Assembly: GCA_016208905.1 (NCBI GenBank)
Contig: JACQXG010000014.1
Span: 1 to 38,067, forward strand
DNA from: Nitrospirota bacterium
GTDB taxonomy: Bacteria; Nitrospirota; Thermodesulfovibrionia; UBA6902
Direction: 5' to 3'
Length of the DNA stretch: 38,067 nt
Shown here: one piece after another, positions 9,272 to 18,447 of the stretch
Layout: each line of letters begins with the position of its first letter
Position numbering within the stretch: position 1 is the stretch's first letter
Notes under the pieces: model-generated
Databases searched by the model: none
Seen by the model: only the letters and a program-made list of their open reading frames with translations
Told to the model about the DNA's origin: nothing
Translations under genes and position numbers: made by a program

Positions 9272-9877
9272 ATGGATAAAAAAAATGTGATCTGGCATGA
9301 CGGATATGTTGAGAGGCAGGAAAGAAACCGATATTTTAATCATAAGAGCGGCCTCTTATTGCTGACAGGACTGTCCGCCTCCGGAAAGTCTACTATTGCG
9401 CATTATATCGAAAGAGAATTATTTAATCAAAACGCTCATGTTTATGTCCTGGACGGTGATAACATCAGGCACGGGCTGAACAGCAATTTAAGTTTCAGCA
9501 GGGAGGATAGGAGAGAGAACCTTCGACGAATTGTTGAGGTTTCTAAACTCTTTGTAGATGCGGGTATGCTTGTATTAGCAGCGTTTATATTTCCTTACAG
9601 GGAAGACAGGGAGTATATGAGGAAACGTTTTGAGGGGGACAATTTTCTGGAAATATATGTTAAATGTCCTATTGAAATTTGTGAAATGCGTGACCCTAAA
9701 GGACAGTATAAAAAGGCACGGGCTGGAATTATAAAGGGTTATACAGGGATTGATTCTCCATATGATGAACCCAAAAAGCCGGATTTAATCATTGATACGG
9801 AGAAGACAGATATTAAGAATGCAGGGCAGATGGTTATTCAATTGCTTAATGACAGGAAATACCTGTCTTTGGATTAA
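9272..9877 (+). CDS. cysC: Adenylylsulfate (APS) kinase
   Basis: The 201-residue cytoplasmic enzyme phosphorylates APS to PAPS with ATP. It has the P-loop GLSASGKST (33-41), the DGDNIRHGLN substrate block (61-70), the FSREDRRENLRRI helix and the late KGYTGIDSPYD segment, all in APS-kinase order and at full family length. It stands alone, without ATP sulfurylase or PAPS reductase genes beside it. The nearest PAPS consumer is the sulfotransferase in the same gene run. That argues it feeds polymer sulfation and not sulfate assimilation. A GGAG ribosome site precedes the ATG, 16 nt after epsI. It ends the exopolysaccharide run. Confidence 0.95.
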   Translation: MDKKNVIWHDGYVERQERNRYFNHKSGLLLLTGLSASGKSTIAHYIERELFNQNAHVYVLDGDNIRHGLNSNLSFSREDRRENLRRIVEVSKLFVDAGMLVLAAFIFPYREDREYMRKRFEGDNFLEIYVKCPIEICEMRDPKGQYKKARAGIIKGYTGIDSPYDEPKKPDLIIDTEKTDIKNAGQMVIQLLNDRKYLSLD

Positions 9878-10001
9878 GATATTGAGGAAATTTATCACGG
9901 TATTAATGGATTAGTCTAGATTTGATTAATAATCACTTATTGTCATAAATCGGACAACAATGTTGTTATTGGGTTAGTAAAAAAACTTTCTGGCAGGGGA
10001 T

Positions 10002-10418
10002 CTACCCGATTGTTGTACAAAATTCGCTTGAATAACCGCTTTCATTGCCCGAATTATCATAAGCGGTTACAGAAAAACACCATGGCCCATGTGATAAATT
10101 GTTGATTACGGCACCTGTAAAATTACCGACATCAACTGTCTGAGTGTAGTTATTTGAGGACACACCATAATGTACTTTATATCCAGCAAGATCAGTTAGT
10201 GGAGATCCGTCGCTATTTGTTGTTGATGCATCCCACGATAAGGTTACAGAGTCAACTATAGTAACACTTGACCCACCGGTGTTGTCCGCAGTAGATTTAC
10301 TTCCTTCATTTCCGTTGTTTCCGCTTCCTCCGCTACCACACCCCAAAAGTGTTAGTAAGAAAAAAAGTGCTGTGCAAGCTTGTAATTTAAATATGTTTAT
10401 TAATTTTATTCTCCCCAC
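10002..10418 (-). CDS. Small lipoprotein with one fibronectin type III domain
   Basis: The 138-residue product has a hydrophobic signal sequence ending in a lipobox (TLLGC), so it should be lipid-anchored in the envelope. A flexible Gly/Ser/Asn linker follows (GSGGSGNNGNEG and so on). The rest is a single FN3 domain: VTLSWDAST, a YKVHYGVSSNNYT strand and FSVTAYDNSGNESGYS. Such lipoproteins usually bind polymers or partner proteins at the surface. The frame opens at a GTG; the GGGGAG just after it could instead serve as a ribosome site for a start further in, so the exact N-terminus is uncertain. A CRP/FNR-like palindrome lies about 35 bp upstream. It is transcribed towards the exopolysaccharide genes. 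Confidence 0.75.
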   Translation of the reverse strand: MGRIKLINIFKLQACTALFFLLTLLGCGSGGSGNNGNEGSKSTADNTGGSSVTIVDSVTLSWDASTTNSDGSPLTDLAGYKVHYGVSSNNYTQTVDVGNFTGAVINNLSHGPWCFSVTAYDNSGNESGYSSEFCTTIG

Positions 10419-10730
10419 GATTTAATATTAATAGAAATTTCTAATGATAAATGTGATGTGAATCACGAAATTTAATTTATTATAACTTCCTTGATCTAAA
10501 AGTTTTATCAAGTAGTATGGCATGGGAGAGGAGAACAATATTTTTGCGTTATTTATAATCACTGTAATCGAAGCATACAGTTTAATAAAGAGAGTTTTGA
10601 GAGCATTCGCATGGTAAGGAATAATAATATAATGAAATAATTAATATTATTTTTAAACCCCGCTGGAATAACCATATTCATTTGGGAAGTTAAAGTTACA
10701 ATCATAGATTTATTTTGCCTGATATCCCTC
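10419..10730. other. 312-bp non-coding gap between two minus-strand lipoprotein genes
   Basis: AT-rich and without a credible ORF. On the minus strand it holds a TATAAT (bases 10479-10484) that could be the -10 box for the FN3 lipoprotein, though no good -35 hexamer is spaced with it. The operator-like palindrome at 10452-10467 lies between that box and the gene. I see no other structure. Confidence 0.5.
10452..10467. promoter_or_regulatory. Second copy of the CRP/FNR-like palindrome
   Basis: TGTGATGTGAATCACG fits TGTGA-N6-TCAC and shares the core GTGATKTGAATCAC with the site at 2554-2573 at all but one position. It lies just downstream of a minus-strand TATAAT and about 35 bp before the FN3 lipoprotein, a position expected to repress. 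The cognate regulator is not in the window. Confidence 0.45.
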
Positions 10731-11123
10731 CTATTTAAGAGCTGGAAAACCGCTTTTTAGAAACCATCTCTTATGATCTCTATCAAATTCCCAGAACTGT
10801 TTGTCAATGAGGGTTTTTTCAATCATATCATTCGTGTTGTAGTATTTGATCTCCACGGTCTGGTATGCCTGCAGCTCGTTTTCTGTAATTCTACTTTTCA
10901 ATAATTCATAAGAGGTTACTTTGATTTCCTGAAGATTATCGAAATCCAGTGTTTTCTGATCTGTCCCGTCAACTTTTATAAAATCATTTGCAAGCTCGTA
11001 ATATCCCCACCGTATGGCATTTTCGTACTTATAAGTTGTCGTTTCAAACAGCTCCAGCCTTTTTTCTAAAGAAGCGCATCCTGCAAACAATAATAAACAG
11101 AAATGTAAAATATATTTAGCCAT
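10731..11123 (-). CDS. Small lipoprotein of unknown function
   Basis: This 130-residue protein has a short signal peptide (YILHFCLLLFAGC) with a clear lipobox LFAGC, so the mature chain begins at Cys15. The rest is a compact mixed alpha/beta domain with strands such as YQTVEIKYYNT and a C-terminal KRWFLKSGFPAL. The arrangement (helix with FETTTYKYENAIRWGYYELA, then four or five strands) is like small NTF2-like or DUF4440-type lipoproteins found in many diderms, but I cannot name a family. It is transcribed away from def, with the AT-rich gap 11124-11310 holding both divergent promoters. Confidence 0.7.
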   Translation of the reverse strand: MAKYILHFCLLLFAGCASLEKRLELFETTTYKYENAIRWGYYELANDFIKVDGTDQKTLDFDNLQEIKVTSYELLKSRITENELQAYQTVEIKYYNTNDMIEKTLIDKQFWEFDRDHKRWFLKSGFPALK

Positions 11124-11310
11124 TTTTTCCCAAAAAAATAATTTACCCTGTTATCTCTAATTTGCGTATTTTGAAATCTGGCATCTGTTAGATAAGAATT
11201 ATATATAAAAACAATTTTTTTTACAGCAATTATGAAACAATTATATTTTTTATATTTTGTTTTACTATGTGTAACTTGTTATTTTCATTGAAAAGGGGTT
11301 AAATTAAACC

Positions 11311-11823
11311 ATGGCAATACGTGAAATTAAAAAGTATCCTGAAAAAATATTGAGGACAAAAACTGAGCCTGTAAATGAGTTTAATTCCGAACTACAAAAA
11401 CTCGTTGATGACATGATAGAGACAATGTATGCAGCGCCCGGTGTTGGGCTTGCTGCTAATCAAGTCGGGATATTAAAACAAGTAGCTGTTATCGATGTCG
11501 GGTCCAGTGAGGGAAAGAGCTCACTAATTGTGCTTATAAATCCTGAAATTATTAATGAAGAAGGCGAGAATAACTCAGAGGAAGGTTGTCTGAGCATACC
11601 TGACTATACGACAATCGTTAAAAGGGCTGAGAGGGTAAAGGTGAAAGGTCTTGACAGGGATGGCAAACCAATTGAGATAGATGCAGACGGACTTCTGGCA
11701 AAGGCCCTACAACATGAATTGGATCATCTCAACGGCTTATTGCTGATTGACAGGATTGGTCGCATTAAGAAGGAGTTTTTTAAAAAAAGGTATGCAAGGG
11801 AACATGCGGCAAGCAAAGAATAA
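11311..11823 (+). CDS. def: Peptide deformylase
   Basis: Removes the N-formyl group from nascent proteins. All three family motifs are present: GVGLAANQVG (44-53), EGCLSIP (91-97) and QHELDH (134-139). The metal ligands would be Cys93, His135 and His139, with Glu136 as catalytic base. At 170 residues it has normal bacterial length. The ATG follows AAAGGGG. The gene is paired with fmt downstream, which adds the formyl group that Def removes; this def-fmt order is common. A hairpin with a T-run between the two genes suggests partial termination. Confidence 0.97.
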   Translation: MAIREIKKYPEKILRTKTEPVNEFNSELQKLVDDMIETMYAAPGVGLAANQVGILKQVAVIDVGSSEGKSSLIVLINPEIINEEGENNSEEGCLSIPDYTTIVKRAERVKVKGLDRDGKPIEIDADGLLAKALQHELDHLNGLLLIDRIGRIKKEFFKKRYAREHAASKE

Positions 11824-11886
11824 CAAAATCTGACCACTTCAATAATACTAGTCCTAATTTAACAATCAGATCAGTATATTTTTGGT

Positions 11887-11944
11887 AAAAGGTTCGAGTG
11901 AATGTGAATTATATTTCCATCACTTGCCCACTTGAACCCTTTTT
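11887..11944 (+). terminator. Possible rho-independent terminator after def
   Basis: GGTTCGAGTG (11891-11900) pairs with CACTTGAACC (11929-11938) with one G-T wobble, and flanking AAAA/CTTTTT extends the stem into a T-run. The 28-nt loop is long for an efficient terminator, so this could be an attenuating hairpin between def and fmt. Confidence 0.45.
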
Positions 11945-11997
11945 ATTTTACATTTAGAATATACTCGGTTTAACTTATTATAGTGAGAACGGATATT

Positions 11998-12921
11998 ATG
12001 AGAATTATTTTTTTCGGTACACCTGAGTTTGCAGTTTTGCCTCTCAGGACATTGCTTGGATCGGGTCATGAAGTCCTTGCTGTAGTGACACAACCCGATA
12101 GACAAAGCGGACGCGGAAGGCGTCTGAAGAGCTGTCCTGTGAAGGAAGAAGCTCAGAAGGCAGGGCTTAAAATTTTACAGCCAAAAAGAGTAAGAGATTC
12201 GGAGTTTATTAAGGACCTGAAGAGATTAGATCCATTTATCATTGTAGTTGCTGCATATGGCCAGATACTTCCTTCGGAGATAATCAATTTGCCGAATATG
12301 GGGTGCGTTAACATTCATGCGTCACTTTTGCCCTCTTACCGTGGAGCCGCTCCGATAAACTGGGTCATTATTAATGGAGAAAAAAAAACGGGCATTACTA
12401 CCATGTTGATGGATGAAGGCATGGATACAGGTCCTATTTTACTGCAGAAGGAGACAGAGATATCGGCAGAGGATAGTGCCGGAAGTCTTTCCCTGAAGCT
12501 ATCAAAAATCGGAGCTGCTCTTTTAATAACTACTTTACAGGGTCTGGAAAACGGGGAGCTAAAAGCCACCCCTCAAACCAGTGAGGCATCATATGCGCCT
12601 TTATTGAAAAAGGACGACGGGCTCATTGACTGGTCAAAATCGGCGGAAGAATTATGTAGTTTTATAAGAGGAATGAATCCCTGGCCGGGCGCCTATAGTT
12701 TTCTTGAAAAGGAGAGGATTAAAATCTTTAAGGCCGTGCCTGTGGAAGGAAATGGAGAAGCAGGTATCATATGCAGGTCTGGTAAAGATCAAATCCTTAT
12801 TGGTACAGGCAGTGGCATGCTTTCCATTCTTGAGATTCAACCGGCCGGCAAACCGGTTATGCCGGTCAAGGCTTATTTGCAGGGAAGAAGGATTGAAGAA
12901 GGGATGAAGTTCGGTATTTAG
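11998..12921 (+). CDS. fmt: Methionyl-tRNA formyltransferase
   Basis: Formylates initiator Met-tRNA using 10-formyltetrahydrofolate. The track opens the frame at GTG 11983, but the family N-terminus is MRIIFFGTPEFA, which begins at the ATG at 11998; I use that start (307 residues). The formyl-donor site is VNIHASLLPSYRGAAPINW (within about 105-125), with catalytic Asn, His and, further on, the Asp of MDEGMDTG. The C-terminal region from about 205 is the OB-like tRNA-binding domain (FIRGMNPWPGAY). Length and order match the family. The gene ends 96 nt before the PASTA gene, in a gap filled by 14-nt repeats. Confidence 0.96.
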   Translation: MRIIFFGTPEFAVLPLRTLLGSGHEVLAVVTQPDRQSGRGRRLKSCPVKEEAQKAGLKILQPKRVRDSEFIKDLKRLDPFIIVVAAYGQILPSEIINLPNMGCVNIHASLLPSYRGAAPINWVIINGEKKTGITTMLMDEGMDTGPILLQKETEISAEDSAGSLSLKLSKIGAALLITTLQGLENGELKATPQTSEASYAPLLKKDDGLIDWSKSAEELCSFIRGMNPWPGAYSFLEKERIKIFKAVPVEGNGEAGIICRSGKDQILIGTGSGMLSILEIQPAGKPVMPVKAYLQGRRIEEGMKFGI

Positions 12922-12941
12922 AAAATGAGAATCGGAGGGGT

Positions 12942-13010
12942 GTTAGTTGTTAGTTTTTAGACTAATAACTAAAAACTGACAACTAAAAACTGACAACTAA
13001 AAACTAATAA
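12942..13010. repeat. 14-nt tandem repeat with inverted copy, fmt-PASTA gap
   Basis: Three tandem units of the form AYAACTAAAAACTR run from 12965 to 13006, preceded by an inverted relative (GTTAGTTGTTAGTTTTTAG, 12942-12960), so the array can fold into a long AT-rich hairpin. It ends 8-10 nt before the ATG of the PASTA gene and occupies the place of the ribosome site. A related block lies before rodA. Confidence 0.8.
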
Positions 13011-13017
13011 ACTATCA

Positions 13018-13722
13018 ATGATTAAAAATTTCTTTAAAATATCCGGGTACGTAATATCTTTCATTGCTCTTGGGGCAGTGGCTGCATTTCTTGTTTTTAA
13101 AATCATTGATTTTGATAAAACCAGCGAAGTCCCTTTGCTTACAGGGATAAACTTGACAGAGGCTGCAGAGCGCCTAAATGAAAGAAAATTAATTTTGAGG
13201 ATTAAAGGAAAAGAGTTTCATGACGAAATTCCTGAAGGTCACATAATAAGCCAGAAAATAAAAGATGGAGAGAAGATCAGAGTCGGCGCCGATGTAGAAG
13301 TTATAGTAAGCATGGGTCCGGAGATATATTCAATGCCCTCTTTTGAGGGACAGGTCCTTGAGGATGCGAAACTGACTTTAATAAATCTTGATATCAAAAT
13401 AAAAAAGGTTACATGGGTGCATTCAGATTCTGTGGCAAAAGGGGAAATTATTGCTCAGAGACCTCTGTCGGGTAATATACCGGGCAATGAAATCAATTTT
13501 CTTGTAAGTCTTGGGCCATACACTGTATCTTATAAATGTCCTGCTTTTGTTAATATGACGATAGATGATGCAAAAATACTGGCAAATGAGCTTGGTATTC
13601 AATTGCTGGAACAGGATAGCGGCAGCCGGGTCGTATTTCAGAAGCCGGAAGCAGGAGCTATTATTAACCAAGGAGATACTGTAGAGATTAAACTTGGCCG
13701 CGGGCGGGGAATGTGGTTTTAA
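13018..13722 (+). CDS. Membrane-anchored protein with three PASTA domains
   Basis: The 234-residue protein has a short cytoplasmic N-terminus, one transmembrane helix (about 10-30) and three PASTA domains outside the membrane: about 36-98 (VPLLTGINLTEAAERL), about 103-167 (MPSFEGQVLEDAKLTL) and about 172-229 (CPAFVNMTIDDAKILA). PASTA domains bind peptidoglycan fragments or beta-lactams. They are usually part of Ser/Thr kinases or PBPs, but here no kinase or transpeptidase domain is attached. Position between fmt and rpe, a few genes before mreB-rodA, fits a cell-wall sensing or scaffold role (inferred). No Shine-Dalgarno precedes the ATG; the repeat array sits there instead. Confidence 0.88.
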   Translation: MIKNFFKISGYVISFIALGAVAAFLVFKIIDFDKTSEVPLLTGINLTEAAERLNERKLILRIKGKEFHDEIPEGHIISQKIKDGEKIRVGADVEVIVSMGPEIYSMPSFEGQVLEDAKLTLINLDIKIKKVTWVHSDSVAKGEIIAQRPLSGNIPGNEINFLVSLGPYTVSYKCPAFVNMTIDDAKILANELGIQLLEQDSGSRVVFQKPEAGAIINQGDTVEIKLGRGRGMWF

Positions 13723-13726
13723 TAAT

Positions 13727-13746
13727 GGCTGATAGCTGTCAGCTGA
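13727..13746. repeat. Short CTGATAGCTGTCAGCTGA-type repeat before rpe
   Basis: GGCTGATAGCTGTCAGCTGA lies in the 37-nt gap between the PASTA gene and rpe. It shares its words (GCTGATAGCT, CTGTCAGCT) with the block before rodA at 20354-20384. Here, unlike the other two places, a proper AGAGGAGG ribosome site follows it. Confidence 0.6.
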
Positions 13747-13759
13747 AAGAGGAGGTTTT

Positions 13760-14416
13760 ATGGTGAAGATAGCGCCGTCGATATTGTCAGCAGATTTTTC
13801 CAGGCTTGGTGAGGAGATTATAGCAGCCGAAAGGGCAGGGGCTGATCTCGTTCATATAGATGTGATGGATGGTCATTTTGTCCCGAATATAACAATTGGA
13901 CCACTTGTTGTAATGGCAGTAAAGAAGGTGGCATCCATTCCGCTTGATGTGCATCTTATGATCGAAGACCCCGATAAATACATTAAGGATTTTGCAGACA
14001 GCGGAGCTGATATCATTACAGTACATGAAGAAGCCTGTAAACATTTGCACAGGACAATACAGAATATAAAAGAATGCGGGGTCAAGGCTGCTGTATCAAT
14101 CAATCCCGCAACCCCGGTCAGTAATATTGAAGTTATACTCCCATATGTCGATATGGTATTAATTATGTCTGTAAATCCCGGATTCGGCGGTCAGAAATTT
14201 ATACCTGAAGCCCTTACTAAAATTAAACGGCTGAAAGACTTAATCAATGAAAATAATTATAAGGCAGAGATTGAAGTTGACGGCGGGGTCAATATCGATA
14301 ATGTTGCTGAGGTTGTGAAAGCCGGCGCTGATATTATAGTAATGGGCAGCGCCTTTTACAATTCTAAGAACTATGCCGATACTGCTAAAATTGTCAGGGA
14401 AAGATGCAAAATATGA
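13760..14416 (+). CDS. rpe: Ribulose-phosphate 3-epimerase
   Basis: Interconverts ribulose-5-phosphate and xylulose-5-phosphate in the pentose phosphate cycle. This TIM-barrel enzyme of 218 residues starts with the family signature KIAPSILSADFSRLG. It continues with HIDVMDGHFVPNITIGP (metal and catalytic Asp), DVHLMIEDP, the phosphate-side VNPGFGGQKFIP and EVDGGVN (second catalytic Asp). The AGAGGAGG ribosome site fixes the ATG at 13760, directly followed by a GTG that is not needed. It is complete and intact. Co-location with the PASTA gene and fmt is common in related genomes but has no clear functional link. Confidence 0.97.
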   Translation: MVKIAPSILSADFSRLGEEIIAAERAGADLVHIDVMDGHFVPNITIGPLVVMAVKKVASIPLDVHLMIEDPDKYIKDFADSGADIITVHEEACKHLHRTIQNIKECGVKAAVSINPATPVSNIEVILPYVDMVLIMSVNPGFGGQKFIPEALTKIKRLKDLINENNYKAEIEVDGGVNIDNVAEVVKAGADIIVMGSAFYNSKNYADTAKIVRERCKI

Positions 14417-14479
14417 GTTAAGAGTCATGAGGTAAGAGGTAAACTTGCAAACCGTTACGCGTAATTAAAGAGGAACATA

Positions 14480-15511
14480 ATGTCAGAAAAAAAACATTTC
14501 CAGAAAGCTGAAGAACACAGAAGAAGAGCGGAATACAATAAGGCGATTGAGTTATACGATAAGGCGCTGATGGCCTGCAAAATAGAAGCGGACATTCCCT
14601 GCACCCTCGACTGCTACTTATCAATGGGAGACACATTCAGGGCAAAAGGCGATTTCACAAAGGCAAAGGACAGCTACATGAAAGGGCTTGATCTGGCAGA
14701 GGCAATAAATGAGAGGTTTTCCCTGGCTGATGCTATGGTAGGGCTTGGTCTGAGTTTGCGGGCCCTTGGTGATTGGCGTGAAGCATTTAAAATGATTAAT
14801 AAGGCCGGCAGGATATATAAGACGCTGAATGACAGGAAAGGAGAAGCGTTTTCTTTATGGGCCAGGGCAGGAACATACAGGATAAAGGGTGATATAAAGC
14901 AGGCTGTCAATACTTATCATTTATCACTTGAAGCGTTCAGGGCGTTAAAGGACAGATCGGGCATGGCTTATTCATACTGCGGTCTTGGAGGAAGTTCAAG
15001 GGTGGACAACAAGTTTGAAGACTCAGAGAGATATTACAAAATGGCAAACAGGATGTTTGGCCGGCTTGGTGACCGGTTTGGACTTGCCTATTCATTTTGC
15101 GGTCTGGGTAATGCGCGAAGGATGAATGATGATTACAAAAACGCGCTGATATATTTTAAGAAAGCTGAAACCTTATATAAGAAAATAGGCGACAGAGTAA
15201 GTTATGCTTATACACTCTGGAGCGTTGGCACTACCTACAAGATGCTTGGGAAAATGAATAATGCGCTTGGGAGTTTTAAGGCGTCCGCTGAATTATTCAA
15301 ACAAACGAAAGACCCGAGAGGGAAGATATACTGCGTTCTCGGAATCGGCGAAGTGAATTATTTATGTGGAAAAAGGAATAAGGCAAAAAAGTCTTATTCA
15401 GAGGCCATAAAACAAGCTGAAAGTTATGGGTTTATGATTGAGAAAAAATATGCCGAGAGGCTGCTTAAAGCATGTCCACAGGGGGAAGTAACACCCTATA
15501 ATCTTCCATAG
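14480..15511 (+). CDS. Tetratricopeptide repeat protein
   Basis: The 343-residue protein is made almost wholly of TPR-like helical hairpins with a period near 40 residues. This is the longer spacing seen in LGN/Rapsyn-like TPRs rather than the classical 34. Repeats carry GDRFGLAYSFCGLGNARR, GDRVSYAYTLWSVGTTYK and similar blocks; I count about seven. There is no signal peptide or membrane segment, so it is cytoplasmic. TPR stacks bind partner proteins, and the neighbouring RDD protein and MreB suggest a scaffold linked to envelope growth, but that is inference from position only. An AGAGGAAC ribosome site supports the start. Confidence 0.85.
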   Translation: MSEKKHFQKAEEHRRRAEYNKAIELYDKALMACKIEADIPCTLDCYLSMGDTFRAKGDFTKAKDSYMKGLDLAEAINERFSLADAMVGLGLSLRALGDWREAFKMINKAGRIYKTLNDRKGEAFSLWARAGTYRIKGDIKQAVNTYHLSLEAFRALKDRSGMAYSYCGLGGSSRVDNKFEDSERYYKMANRMFGRLGDRFGLAYSFCGLGNARRMNDDYKNALIYFKKAETLYKKIGDRVSYAYTLWSVGTTYKMLGKMNNALGSFKASAELFKQTKDPRGKIYCVLGIGEVNYLCGKRNKAKKSYSEAIKQAESYGFMIEKKYAERLLKACPQGEVTPYNLP

Positions 15512-15631
15512 GTAAAAGCTTATAAATAACAGGTCAAAAGCAAGTCGCTGGATTGAAGCAGCCGTTGATAAATTCAGGGTATCTCATTATACTGTTTATT
15601 GAAATAACAAAGACTATTTGTTAGTATTTGG

Positions 15632-17150
<1,519 letters not shown>

Positions 17151-17163
17151 TAAATAACAGGGG

Positions 17164-17931
17164 ATGTTAAAAAAAAAAATATTCTTCTTCGCTGTCTTTG
17201 TTGTTCTTGTTTTTGGTCTGCTTACATACCAGAGTACCCGGGGTGAAAGAGGTATCATCGATTTCCCTATCTATCCGTTAAAAATTCTTGAACAGGGCGG
17301 CTCCTCCCTTATAAAATTTTTCAGGAACTACATCCCATTTCTGGGAAAAGATGAACGGGTCCTCCGGTTGGCCGAATGTGAAGAGGAGAGAAACAGATAT
17401 AAAGAGGCCGCTTATGAAAATGAGAGGCTCCGCAGTATTCTCCAGTTGAAATCCGAAAGGGCTGATTACATTGCAACGGCTGAGGTATTTGCGAGAGATC
17501 CGACCAACTGGTTCCAGATTATGTGGATAAACAAAGGACTGAGCAGCGGCATCGCCAAGAATATGGTTGCTGTAACACCGCTCGGGCCTGTCGGGAAGAT
17601 CCACAGGGTGTTCAATGAGAGGGCCAACATTATCCTTATCACCGACGTTAATTCTTCCGTAGCCGTCAGACTTCAATCTACAAGGGTAGAAGGCATCCTT
17701 GAAGGAAGAGGAGACAACAGGTGCTATTTGAAATATATAGTAAAGGACATCGATGTAGCTGTTGGAGAAAATGTTATAACTTCAGGACTGGACGGGATAT
17801 ACCCCGAGGGGCTTTTAATCGGGTATGTCACTGATGTCGATAAAGAGGGCGGCGAGATTTTCCAATTAATTGAAGTTGCCCCTTCACAATATCTCAACAG
17901 GGTTGAAGATGTGGTGATACTCAAAAAGTGA
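17164..17931 (+). CDS. mreC: Rod shape-determining protein MreC
   Basis: The 255-residue protein has an N-terminal membrane anchor (FFFAVFVVLVFGLLTY), a coiled-coil stretch around 65-95 (AECEEERNRYKEAAYENERLRSI) and two C-terminal beta domains with FARDPTNWFQIMWINKG and TDVNSSVAVRLQ. It links MreB to the penicillin-binding protein and RodA on the outer face of the cytoplasmic membrane. Length is somewhat short but normal for the family. It lies 13 nt after mreB, and its stop codon overlaps the GTG of mreD (GTGA). Confidence 0.95.
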   Translation: MLKKKIFFFAVFVVLVFGLLTYQSTRGERGIIDFPIYPLKILEQGGSSLIKFFRNYIPFLGKDERVLRLAECEEERNRYKEAAYENERLRSILQLKSERADYIATAEVFARDPTNWFQIMWINKGLSSGIAKNMVAVTPLGPVGKIHRVFNERANIILITDVNSSVAVRLQSTRVEGILEGRGDNRCYLKYIVKDIDVAVGENVITSGLDGIYPEGLLIGYVTDVDKEGGEIFQLIEVAPSQYLNRVEDVVILKK

Positions 17932-18398
17932 ACAAATTTTTGATATATATATTTTTTGCATACCTTACCCTGTCTTTACAAACGGTTTTTTTTAGAGGGA
18001 TTAAACCTGATTTTATGCTTGTGCTCGTATGCTTTTATTCGTTCAAGTACGGACAGGCAAGGGGGATGACATACGGGGCGTTGGCAGGCTTGTTAATTGA
18101 TACCGCGAGCGGTTTTATCATCGGGCCGAATATCATCAGCAAATCCCTTGCAGGATTTCTCACGGCAATGCTCAAAGAGAATATATTCCAATGGAACATC
18201 ACCGTCAATACTATAGTAATAACAATTCTTTCAATAATGGATATTTTTATCGTATACATATGTTTTGAAACTTTCTCAAAAATGTCTTTCCATAACAGGC
18301 CATGGGGAATTTCAGTCATGGAGATTATCTATACGGTTGTTGCCGCATTGATATTGTACCCTGTATTCAGCAAAGATAAAGATGCAGGATTACAGTAA
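17928..18398 (+). CDS. mreD: Rod shape-determining protein MreD
   Basis: The 156-residue integral membrane protein has about five hydrophobic helices. Family-like features are the FFRGIKPDFMLVLVCFYSFKYGQ segment and the GALAGLLIDTASG loop, both typical of MreD. It completes the MreBCD membrane complex. The GTG start overlaps the mreC stop by four bases, so it is translated by coupling. Sequence conservation of MreD is low in general, and identity rests as much on position as on motifs. Confidence 0.92.
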   Translation: MNKFLIYIFFAYLTLSLQTVFFRGIKPDFMLVLVCFYSFKYGQARGMTYGALAGLLIDTASGFIIGPNIISKSLAGFLTAMLKENIFQWNITVNTIVITILSIMDIFIVYICFETFSKMSFHNRPWGISVMEIIYTVVAALILYPVFSKDKDAGLQ

Positions 18399-18447
18399 AG
18401 GAATGCAAGTGACAGGTTCGTAAGGCAAGAAATTATAAGCGGCTGCT

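Noticed and set aside
9917-9935. TGATTAATAATCA palindrome as a third operator copy
   Set aside because: Half-sites are spaced differently and lack the GTGAT-N4-ATCAC core; AT-rich palindromes arise easily.
11983-11997. GTG start for fmt
   Set aside because: The family N-terminus begins at the ATG at 11998.
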